Of a stretch of DNA of 7,248 nt, positions 1 through 5,518 are shown one piece after another. The first letter of the stretch is position 1; each line of letters starts with the position of its first letter. The stretch covers positions 1 to 7,248 of the forward strand of contig CAMLET010000153.1 of assembly GCA_946479125.1 (NCBI GenBank), in the 5' to 3' direction. This DNA comes from an uncultured Flavobacteriales bacterium. Its GTDB lineage: Bacteria > Bacteroidota > Bacteroidia > Flavobacteriales > Crocinitomicaceae. The position numbers were made by a program, and so were the translations under genes. The notes beneath the pieces are model-generated. The model was not told the origin of the DNA, searched no databases, and was given only the letters and a program-made list of their open reading frames with translations.

Positions 1-1
1 T

Positions 2-61
2 GACGAAATGTATTCTTACAGAACTGTTATCCGCGGAAAGACGGTTTATGGAATGAAGTAG
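2..61 (+). CDS. possible C-terminal end of an upstream gene (partial)
   Basis: An open frame runs in from the left edge and ends at TAG (59-61). It gives 19 residues, DEMYSYRTVIRGKTVYGMK, of a protein whose body lies outside the window. The tail is basic with alternating aromatic and hydrophobic residues, and its codons (GGA, GTT, TAT, AAG) resemble those of the neighbouring genes. A second frame, ending at TGA 54-56, is also open but uses rarer codons such as CGG. A repeat element starts two bases after the TAG, as expected for a gene boundary. I do not recognise the family, and the fragment is too short to be sure it is coding. Confidence 0.4.
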   Translation, partial: DEMYSYRTVIRGKTVYGMK

Positions 62-62
62 C

Positions 63-108
63 TTCTCGATACATCCCGACGCTAGCGGTCGGGACGCTCG
101 AAGTGACG
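63..108 (-). repeat. 46-bp intergenic repeat, copy 1 (minus orientation)
   Basis: Read on the minus strand, this copy starts with CGTCACTTCGAGCG and ends with TATCGAGAA. Between them lies a perfect 7-bp hairpin, TCCCGAC/GTCGGGA (74-80 and 88-94), with a 7-base loop containing GCTAGC. The same ends at the same 46-bp length recur in the opposite orientation at 251-296. The element begins just after the putative stop codon of the upstream gene. It resembles the short palindromic intergenic repeats (REP or MITE-like) of bacterial genomes. Family membership is inferred from these two copies only. Confidence 0.65.
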
Positions 109-118
109 TTGTGCATAT

Positions 119-130
119 CGTCATTTCGAG
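119..130 (+). repeat. half-copy of the 46-bp repeat
   Basis: CGTCATTTCGAG matches 11 of 12 bases of the left end of both full copies. No matching TATCGAGAA end follows at the expected distance, so this looks like a decayed or partial copy. It sits 10 bp from copy 1 and points the opposite way. Confidence 0.4.
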
Positions 131-205
131 TTTCAATTGTAAAGAAAACATCTAGATCTTCAGTCAAAATTATCATAAGAAAATAGAGGTGAAATTGTGC
201 CTGCC

Positions 206-219
206 TCTCAGTTCGGGTG
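206..219 (+). repeat. degenerate half-copy of the 46-bp repeat
   Basis: TCTCAGTTCGGGTG matches 11 of 14 bases of the left end of copy 2 (251-264), in the same orientation. No right end is recognisable. The match is weak and could be chance. Confidence 0.25.
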
Positions 220-244
220 TTGCTAAGAGATAGAATGTTATGTC

Positions 245-307
245 GTTGCCCGTCAGTTCGAGTGAAATTCGAGGGACGAGAATTTATTATCGAGAACACA
301 GGGCAAC
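245..307 (+). repeat. 46-bp intergenic repeat, copy 2, inside a 7-bp inverted repeat
   Basis: The core at 251-296 starts with CGTCAGTTCGAGTG (12 of 14 bases identical to copy 1) and ends with TATCGAGAA (9 of 9 identical). Its centre forms a different hairpin, AAATTC/GAATTT (265-270 and 280-285), with a 9-base loop. The hairpin fills the same 21 bases as the one in copy 1. The whole copy is flanked by a perfect GTTGCCC (245-251) and GGGCAAC (301-307) pair, so the full unit could fold into a branched stem. Confidence 0.65.
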
Positions 308-308
308 A

Positions 309-338
309 AAAAAGGCTCGCCGGCAAACGAACCTTTTT
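309..338. terminator. intrinsic terminator, possibly bidirectional
   Basis: AAAAAGG (309-315) pairs with CCTTTTT (332-338). After one C-A mismatch, TCG (317-319) pairs with CGA (328-330), leaving an 8-base loop. Read on the plus strand, the hairpin ends in a run of five T. Read on the minus strand, it ends in a run of six T. It therefore could stop transcription arriving from either side. On the plus strand it would insulate the acyl-CoA synthetase gene from upstream read-through. No minus-strand gene ends nearby. Confidence 0.55.
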
Positions 339-357
339 ACAAACCAAAAACCAAAGA

Positions 358-416
358 CAATCAAATGCAAGTTATTTAAAAAAACAAACCATGTCATAAA
401 GGCTTGCACTTGATTG
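358..416. repeat. imperfect 14-bp inverted repeat upstream of the acyl-CoA synthetase
   Basis: CAATCAAATGCAAG (358-371) is the reverse complement of CTTGCACTTGATTG (403-416) at 13 of 14 positions. The arms are separated by 31 AT-rich bases. It lies between the terminator at 309-338 and the promoter at 472-502. It could be a regulator site, a stem in an untranslated or small RNA, or a relic repeat. The sequence alone does not decide between these. Confidence 0.45.
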
Positions 417-471
417 TAGTTTAGAAAACTATTTTTCCCACACAACAAATTTACTGTTTGATTATCTGTAC

Positions 472-502
472 TTTGTGTTAAAAAAAACAAACCCTATTTT
501 TG
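472..502 (+). promoter_or_regulatory. Bacteroidota-type promoter for the acyl-CoA synthetase gene
   Basis: TTTG (472-475), 19 bases, then TATTTTTG (495-502) fits the Bacteroidota housekeeping pattern TTTG-N19-TAnnTTTG exactly. Transcription would start near 507-510, giving a leader of roughly 40 nt before the GTG start at 547. Confidence 0.6.
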
Positions 503-546
503 AATGAACATTTTGTTGTTATTGCCTAATTTTTAAATCCTACATT

Positions 547-2343
547 GTGGAAACCATTACTAGAACTATGAACGAGGTGAAACGATTATTCGATTTACCT
601 GATTACCAACTTCGTAACTTCCCTAAAGTTTCGATGTTTGTTACGAAAAATGACGGAAGTTGGAACGCTACTTCAACGGAAACCTTTGTGGATAAGGCTT
701 TACTGTTGTCGAAAGGATTAGTTGGATTGGGTGTTTCGCAAGGAGATCGCATTGGATTGGTCTCAACAAACCGTTTGGAGTGGAATCTTATGGATATCGC
801 CATTCAACAAGTTGGAGCTACGGTGGTTCCCATTTACCCAAATATTTCATCGGCAGATTATGTTTACATCTTTAACGATGCTGACCTGAAATACGCTTTT
901 GTGGGGTCGGAGGAACTTTACAAGAAAATTTCTGCTAAAAAAGAGGAAATTCCTTGTTTGAAAGAGCTTTTTACTTTTGATGAGGTTGAAGGAGCTCGTA
1001 ATTATTGGGATATCGTTGAGTTAGGTAGTGAAGTTGACAATAATAAAATAAAAGAACTCAAAGCCAATGTTCGAAATGAAGATTTGGCTACAATCATTTA
1101 TACTTCCGGAACAACTGGAAATCCGAAAGGGGTTATGCTCTCACACAGTAACCTTCTTTCAAATGTGTTTGCATGTTCTACAATTATTCCAGCCGATTCG
1201 GAGTCGCGTGTATTGACTTTTTTGCCGACGTGTCATGTGTATGAGCGTATGCTGCATTACTTGTACATGTACGTTGGTGCAAGTATTTATTATGCTGAGT
1301 CGATGGATACAATTGGTGAAAATATCCGTGAAGTAAAACCACATGTATTTACCGCTGTTCCACGTTTGCTTGAGAAAGTATTCGATCGAATCATGGCAAA
1401 AGGTGATGAGCTTCGTGGAATTAAACGAAAGCTGTTCTTTTGGTCGGTTGGTGTTGCTGAACGATATGAAATTAAAGGAACATCGTTTTGGTATAGAATG
1501 AAATTAGGAATTGCACGTAAACTGGTGTTTTCTAAATGGCAGGAAGCATTGGGAGGCGAAGTGAAAGCAATTGCTTCTGGTTCTGCTGCATTGCAACCTC
1601 GTTTGGCTCGAATATTTATTGTAGCGGGAATCAATATTCTGGAAGGTTATGGTTTATCTGAAACTTCACCTGTAATTTCAGTGAACGACTTGAAGCGTGG
1701 TGTTTGTATAGGAACTGTTGGTCCGCTGATTGGAAATGTAAAGGTGAAAATTGCTGAAGACGGTGAAATCCTGGTAAAAGGACCCAATGTAATGATGGGT
1801 TACTACAATTTGCCAGAGAAAACTGCTGAAGTAATGGATGCTCAAGGCTGGTTTCATACTGGTGATATTGGCGAGTTTGTCGACGATTTCTTCCTGAAGA
1901 TCACCGATAGAAAGAAAGAGATTTTCAAGACTTCCGGAGGGAAATACATTGTTCCGCAAGCAATGGAAAACAAGTTCAAAGAATCTCGTTTCTTCGAACA
2001 AATGATGGTAATTGGTGAAGGTGAAAAATATCCTGCAGCACTCATTGTTCCTGGATTCCAGTTCATAAAAGATTGGGCACAACGCAAACAACTTGATTTT
2101 TCGGCGCTTTCAAATGAAGAATTGATTCAACGACCAGAAGTTATTGAGCGCATTCAGCAGGAAGTAGATAAAATGAATGAGTTCTATGGTAGTTGGGAAA
2201 AGATCAAGAAATTCTGTTTGCTTCCAAAAGAATGGAGCGTTGAAAGCGGTGAATTAACTCCAACGTTGAAGCTCAAACGCAAGATCATCATGGAAAAGCA
2301 TAAAGCGGAAGTTACACATTGTTTTCCTGAAGAACACGAATAA
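547..2343 (+). CDS. long-chain fatty acid-CoA ligase (AMP-forming)
   Basis: This 598-residue member of the adenylate-forming enzyme family (COG1022/FAA1-like) activates long-chain fatty acids with ATP and CoA, through an acyl-AMP intermediate, for lipid synthesis or beta-oxidation. The core motifs are all present in order: the phosphate loop YTSGTTGNPKG (185-195), EGYGLSETSP (366-375), GWFHTGDIG (434-442), ITDRKKEIFKTSGGKYI (452-468), and the C-terminal LTPTLKLKR (570-578), which carries the catalytic-lysine region. There is no signal peptide, so it is probably cytosolic or peripherally bound to the membrane. The length is normal for the family. The first possible start is GTG 547. ATG at 568, giving MNEVKRLF, is a real alternative because neither site has a Shine-Dalgarno sequence. 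The gene looks monocistronic: it has its own promoter and a convergent gene downstream. Fatty-acid chain-length preference cannot be read from the sequence. Confidence 0.95.
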   Translation: METITRTMNEVKRLFDLPDYQLRNFPKVSMFVTKNDGSWNATSTETFVDKALLLSKGLVGLGVSQGDRIGLVSTNRLEWNLMDIAIQQVGATVVPIYPNISSADYVYIFNDADLKYAFVGSEELYKKISAKKEEIPCLKELFTFDEVEGARNYWDIVELGSEVDNNKIKELKANVRNEDLATIIYTSGTTGNPKGVMLSHSNLLSNVFACSTIIPADSESRVLTFLPTCHVYERMLHYLYMYVGASIYYAESMDTIGENIREVKPHVFTAVPRLLEKVFDRIMAKGDELRGIKRKLFFWSVGVAERYEIKGTSFWYRMKLGIARKLVFSKWQEALGGEVKAIASGSAALQPRLARIFIVAGINILEGYGLSETSPVISVNDLKRGVCIGTVGPLIGNVKVKIAEDGEILVKGPNVMMGYYNLPEKTAEVMDAQGWFHTGDIGEFVDDFFLKITDRKKEIFKTSGGKYIVPQAMENKFKESRFFEQMMVIGEGEKYPAALIVPGFQFIKDWAQRKQLDFSALSNEELIQRPEVIERIQQEVDKMNEFYGSWEKIKKFCLLPKEWSVESGELTPTLKLKRKIIMEKHKAEVTHCFPEEHE

Positions 2344-2364
2344 ATAAGTGAAAATTAAAAATGG

Positions 2365-2441
2365 AGAATTGAAAAGAAATTGAATATGAAGATAATCGAG
2401 GAACTTGTCTTCTCAATTATCAATTGTACATTTTCAATTCT
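2365..2441. terminator. inverted repeat between convergent genes, likely shared terminator region
   Basis: AGAATTGAAAA (2365-2375) is a perfect reverse complement of TTTTCAATTCT (2431-2441). Inside it, GAAGATAA (2388-2395) pairs with TTGTCTTC (2405-2412) with one G-T pair. The structure fills the 96-bp gap between the stop codons of the convergent acyl-CoA synthetase and sigma factor genes and touches the sigma stop codon. It is AT-rich and lacks a classic GC stem, so termination is inferred mainly from position. Confidence 0.35.
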
Positions 2442-3048
2442 AAATAGTGTCTTTAGTTTTCTCCATCATTTGAGCCAGGAAATCTCTTGCTCTAAACAAT
2501 TGTGCTTTTACAGTTCCCAAAGGTAAGTTCAATTCATCTGCAATTTCTTCGTAGCTCAATTCTTCGAAATAACGTTTCTCAACCAATTCACGGTAACGAG
2601 GTTTTAGCTTGCTAACCAACTGACGCATATGTTTCACCTTTTGGTTTTGAACCAATGTTTCCTCAGGGTCTAGCGTATTCGATTTAGCGTCGATGCGAAT
2701 GCTTTCTCCATCATCGTTTGTATAACCAGTGTCCATTGAAGTCAATTTCACACGTTTCTTACGAATGAAATCGATACAGTTATTGGATGCAATTTTGAAT
2801 AGCCACGTAGAAAAGGCGTAGCTTGGAGAGTATTGTTCTAAACGGCTAAATGCTTTTCCGAATGCTTCAATTGTTAAGTCATCGGCGTCGTCAGCATTTC
2901 TAACCATTTTCATCATCATGAAATAGATGGATTCTCTGTAACGGTCCATTAAAGTGGCATACGCTCCCTGATCTCCTAATCTTGCTTGATCTACCAGAAC
3001 CAAATCGGCCTTTGCCTTGTCTGATAAATGTTCACTAGCTATTTCCAT
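2440..3048 (-). CDS. ECF-type sigma-70 family RNA polymerase sigma factor
   Basis: This 202-residue protein has the two-domain layout of extracytoplasmic-function sigma factors. Region 2 spans about residues 22-99, with DADDLTIEAFGKAF (54-67) in the core-binding helix and STWLFKIASNNCIDFIRKKR (80-99) in the -10 recognition helix. A polar linker of about 35 residues follows. Region 4 spans about 140-192, with the helix-turn-helix LSYEEIADELNLPLGTVKAQ (164-183). It would direct RNA polymerase to a specific promoter set. The ATG at 3046-3048 lies inside the end of the glycosyltransferase gene (10-nt overlap), so the two are probably co-transcribed and translationally coupled. No anti-sigma gene follows: the next gene downstream is convergent. 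Its regulon and control cannot be inferred here. Confidence 0.93.
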   Translation of the reverse strand: MEIASEHLSDKAKADLVLVDQARLGDQGAYATLMDRYRESIYFMMMKMVRNADDADDLTIEAFGKAFSRLEQYSPSYAFSTWLFKIASNNCIDFIRKKRVKLTSMDTGYTNDDGESIRIDAKSNTLDPEETLVQNQKVKHMRQLVSKLKPRYRELVEKRYFEELSYEEIADELNLPLGTVKAQLFRARDFLAQMMEKTKDTI

Positions 3049-4175
3049 GATACGTTCTTTTTTTGCAACGTTGAGTAGTAGAATAAAGGCAAATAGAGAA
3101 CATACAACATGTCGAGTAGTGGAAGCAAACCAACAAAACCTTTACCGTTTAAACGGTTAAAGCATTTTCCGAGTAGCCACCATTTTACTACAAGAACAAG
3201 TGTAAATCCGGCAAGTGCATGAATCCACCACTGTACTTTTGTTAACAAAATAACAAACGAAATCATCAGTATTAGCAAGGTAAGGGGATAGATTCCTAAC
3301 ATTAGTTTCTTAATAACCTTGTAATGAGGGGAAGTACTATAGTGTCGACGCTTCTGAATGGTCAGTGTTTCCCACGATTTCTTTCCTTCACTGTACATGA
3401 AGCTTTCAGGGTGAAGCTGTATGGTATAATTCCTTTTTCTTGCCGCATCCTGAACAAACAGATCATCGTCACCACTTGGTAAAGCGTAATGCGACTTAAA
3501 TCCACTCACACTATTAAAAAGTGTTTTGGTGTAAGCCATGTTTCGACCAACCCCCATGTAAGGCAATCTGTTCAAAGCCATTGAGCAATAATGAATAGCT
3601 ATCATTAATGTGTCGAAACGGATCAATCGATTGATAAATCCTTTTTCTGTTGTATATGGTCCAACGCCCAAAATAAGTTGATGCTGGTCAGTAAATGTTC
3701 CAGCCATTCGCTTCAACCATTGATCGCTGGCAGGACTACAATCGGCATCAGTTAAAAGCAAGTGTTCGTATCTCGCTTTTTTGATTCCAAGTGTCAATGG
3801 AAGTTTCTTACTCGCTTTTAGGTGCTTGCTTTTTTCTACTTCCATTACCTGTAAATGCTTGTATTCGCGCTGTAAAGCGTTCAGCAAATATTTCGATTCA
3901 TCAATCGACTGATGATTGACAACAACCACTTCGAAAGGTGCGGGATAATCCTGAGATAAGAGTTTTGGAAGATTTTCAAATAGATTGTCAGCCTCGTTTC
4001 GCGCTGCAACTACAATGGAAACTGGTGGGAATTCAGTTGGTAAAGGTTTGATCTTGTGAAATGCTAACTTCCCAAAAAAGAAGCAAGTGTAAAGTATCTG
4101 CACCAGCATCATTCCGATAAAAATCCAGAAAATAATAGCCACTATAGGCTGGGAAAAATCAGGTACAATTTGCAT
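3039..4175 (-). CDS. membrane-anchored family 2 glycosyltransferase
   Basis: This 378-residue protein has a GT-A fold flanked by membrane segments. One hydrophobic helix lies at about 10-35. The nucleotide-sugar-binding start is VSIVVAARNEADNL (52-65). The metal-binding DAD motif is at 143-145, in LLLTDADC. An acidic SGDDD (234-238) sits at the usual catalytic-base position, and QKRRHYS (274-280) corresponds to the QxxRW signature of processive enzymes, with His in place of Trp. Two or three C-terminal helices follow (about 292-312, 316-336 and 347-367). It probably transfers a sugar from an activated donor to a lipid or envelope polysaccharide at the inner membrane. Donor and acceptor are unknown. 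In VVVVNHQSIDES (83-94) the acidic pair often seen there in GT2 enzymes (DDxS) is replaced by NH. The ATG at 4173-4175 is preceded by a short leader and a -7-like box. The 3' end overlaps the sigma factor start. Confidence 0.9.
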   Translation of the reverse strand: MQIVPDFSQPIVAIIFWIFIGMMLVQILYTCFFFGKLAFHKIKPLPTEFPPVSIVVAARNEADNLFENLPKLLSQDYPAPFEVVVVNHQSIDESKYLLNALQREYKHLQVMEVEKSKHLKASKKLPLTLGIKKARYEHLLLTDADCSPASDQWLKRMAGTFTDQHQLILGVGPYTTEKGFINRLIRFDTLMIAIHYCSMALNRLPYMGVGRNMAYTKTLFNSVSGFKSHYALPSGDDDLFVQDAARKRNYTIQLHPESFMYSEGKKSWETLTIQKRRHYSTSPHYKVIKKLMLGIYPLTLLILMISFVILLTKVQWWIHALAGFTLVLVVKWWLLGKCFNRLNGKGFVGLLPLLDMLYVLYLPLFYYSTLQKKNVSWK

Positions 4176-4193
4176 CTTTTCTCAATCAGAGCA

Positions 4194-4201
4194 CAAAGAT
4201 A
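4194..4201 (-). promoter_or_regulatory. possible -7 promoter box for the glycosyltransferase-sigma operon
   Basis: On the minus strand this reads TATCTTTG, a perfect match to TAnnTTTG, 18 bases before the glycosyltransferase ATG. No TTTG or TTG sits at the proper distance upstream, so only half of the expected promoter is visible. Confidence 0.35.
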
Positions 4202-4220
4202 GTAAGAATGACAAAAGACC

Positions 4221-4238
4221 GTCCCGAAAAATCGGGAC
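4221..4238. repeat. perfect 7-bp hairpin in the divergent intergenic region
   Basis: GTCCCGA (4221-4227) and TCGGGAC (4232-4238) form a perfect stem with an AAAA loop. The stem shares the TCCCGA/TCGGGA core with the hairpin of repeat copy 1 (74-94). It lies upstream of both divergent genes, and no T run follows it, so it is more likely a repeat relic or protein site than a terminator. Confidence 0.5.
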
Positions 4239-4247
4239 TGAACGACA

Positions 4248-4317
4248 AAAGATAAAAGACATCAATTTATACCATTAAAATGAATCAAGTCTTTGAGCGA
4301 AGCGGTCTTTTATCTTT
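4248..4317. repeat. perfect 13-bp inverted repeat
   Basis: AAAGATAAAAGAC (4248-4260) is the exact reverse complement of GTCTTTTATCTTT (4305-4317), with a 44-bp spacer. A second, overlapping pair exists: AAAAGACCG (4213-4221) with CGGTCTTTT (4303-4311). The two foldings compete for the same right arm. Confidence 0.5.
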
Positions 4318-4331
4318 GAGCAAAGCGGTCT
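4290..4331 (+). repeat. tandem direct repeat, 23-bp period
   Basis: TCTTTGAGCGAAGCGGTCT (4290-4308) recurs as TCTTTGAGCAAAGCGGTCT (4313-4331), 18 of 19 bases identical. The second copy contains the TTTG that would serve as the -33 element of the tgt promoter, so regulator binding here could affect tgt transcription. A regulatory role is inference. Confidence 0.55.
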
Positions 4332-4348
4332 AAATTCTATTAACTTTG
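4315..4348 (+). promoter_or_regulatory. Bacteroidota-type promoter for tgt and the permease
   Basis: TTTG (4315-4318), 22 bases, then TAACTTTG (4341-4348) matches TTTG / TAnnTTTG. The spacing is somewhat longer than the usual 19 or so. The -7 box lies 39 bases before the tgt ATG. Confidence 0.5.
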
Positions 4349-4387
4349 CAGCAGTTATTTTTCAACAACAATTACTTTTTATAGTTT

Positions 4388-5518
4388 ATGCACTTTGAAC
4401 TTTGTCACACTGATTCTCAGTCGAAGGCCAGAGCCGGATTACTCCAAACAGATCACGGAACGATCGAAACCCCCATTTTTATGCCTGTTGGAACACAGGG
4501 TTCGGTGAAGGGTGTTCATCAGCAAGAATTGAGAGACGAGGTAGAAGCGCAAATTATTTTGGGAAATACATTTCACCTGTATTTACGTCCGGGACTAGAA
4601 GTAATGGAAGCTGCTGGTGGTTTGCACCAGTTTATTGGTTGGGAACGACCAATTCTAACCGATAGTGGTGGTTATCAGGTTTATTCCCTGGCAAAAAGCC
4701 GAAAAATCACAGAAGAAGGTGTGCGTTTTCAATCACATCATGACGGGAGTTATCATTTCTTTAGTCCTGAAAGGGCAATTGATATTCAGCGAACTATTGG
4801 TGCAGATATAATCATGGCTTTTGATGAGTGTACGCCTTATCCTTGCGATTACAATTACGCAAAGCGTTCCATGCACATGACACATCGTTGGTTGAAACGT
4901 TGTATTTCGAAGATGGATGCAACTGAACCAAAATACGGTTACAATCAGGCGTTATTTCCAATTGTTCAGGGAAGTGTTTACAAAGATCTGCGTGAAGAAT
5001 CTGCGACATTTATTGCGGAACAAGGTGCAATTGGAAATGCAATTGGTGGTTTATCGGTAGGAGAGCCAGATGAAGATTTGTATGAAATGACAGATTTGGT
5101 TTGTTCCATTTTACCAAAAGATAAACCGCGTTATTTGATGGGAGTTGGAACACCAGTAAATCTTTTGGAAGCTATTGCGTTAGGAGTTGATATGTTTGAC
5201 TGTGTAATGCCGAGTAGGAATGCACGTCACGGAATGCTGTTCACTTCTGAAGGAACAATCAATATTAAAAACCAGAAATGGGCACTCGATTTTTCTCCGG
5301 TAGATCCAAACGGAACAGCGGGAGTTGATCAGGTGTACACCAAGGCATATTTACACCATTTGGTAAAAGCGAAAGAAAATTTAGCGATTCAGATTGCAAC
5401 AATTCATAATTTGGCTTTTTATTTAGCGTTAGTGAAAGAAGCCAGAAGAAGAATTTTGGATGGAACTTTCACTACCTGGAAAAACGAACAAGTTAAAAAG
5501 CTGGGACGAAGAATATAA
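4388..5518 (+). CDS. tgt: tRNA-guanine transglycosylase (queuine/preQ1)
   Basis: This 376-residue enzyme exchanges guanine 34 in the anticodon of Asp, Asn, His and Tyr tRNAs for preQ1, the base-exchange step of queuosine synthesis. It has the normal bacterial length and TIM-barrel motifs. TDSGGYQVYSL (91-101) holds the acid/base Asp92. FDECTP (145-150) and VQGS (193-196) line the base pocket, with GGLSVGE (220-226). GVDMFDCVMPSRNARHG (266-282) holds the nucleophile, Asp271, and the RNA-contact loop. The zinc site is unusual: where most bacterial enzymes have CxCxxC before YLHHL (321-325), this protein has DPNGTAGVDQVYTKA (306-320) with no cysteine. The fourth ligand position, His340 in ATIHNL, is kept. 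The ATG at 4388 follows an AT-rich leader without Shine-Dalgarno. The stop codon abuts the next gene directly, which implies a shared transcript. Confidence 0.96.
   Translation: MHFELCHTDSQSKARAGLLQTDHGTIETPIFMPVGTQGSVKGVHQQELRDEVEAQIILGNTFHLYLRPGLEVMEAAGGLHQFIGWERPILTDSGGYQVYSLAKSRKITEEGVRFQSHHDGSYHFFSPERAIDIQRTIGADIIMAFDECTPYPCDYNYAKRSMHMTHRWLKRCISKMDATEPKYGYNQALFPIVQGSVYKDLREESATFIAEQGAIGNAIGGLSVGEPDEDLYEMTDLVCSILPKDKPRYLMGVGTPVNLLEAIALGVDMFDCVMPSRNARHGMLFTSEGTINIKNQKWALDFSPVDPNGTAGVDQVYTKAYLHHLVKAKENLAIQIATIHNLAFYLALVKEARRRILDGTFTTWKNEQVKKLGRRI

Noticed and set aside
63..307. CRISPR array suggested by several related short repeats
   Set aside because: The copies are inverted relative to each other, irregularly spaced and only two are complete. 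There are no uniform spacers and no cas genes.
217..399. Small 60-residue plus-strand open frame across the repeat region
   Set aside because: It runs through repeat copy 2 and the terminator hairpin, resembles no family and has low-complexity composition. It is probably a chance frame.
417..436. Hairpin TAGTTT/AAACTA followed by five T, as a second terminator
   Set aside because: The stem is only six bp with a single G-C pair, too weak to call as a terminator beside the stronger one at 309-338.
27..490. Two minus-strand open frames (27-347 and 287-490) in the gene-poor stretch
   Set aside because: They read through the palindromic repeats and a promoter and show no recognisable domain. The open frames are explained by AT-rich repeat sequence.
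1678..2091. 137-residue minus-strand frame inside the acyl-CoA synthetase gene
   Set aside because: It is fully antisense to a conserved catalytic region, whose codon pattern explains it. No promoter or family match is visible.
4290..4331. Riboswitch for preQ1 upstream of tgt
   Set aside because: The repeat and hairpins lie upstream of the predicted transcription start, and the roughly 39-nt leader shows no pseudoknot-like preQ1 aptamer that I can recognise.
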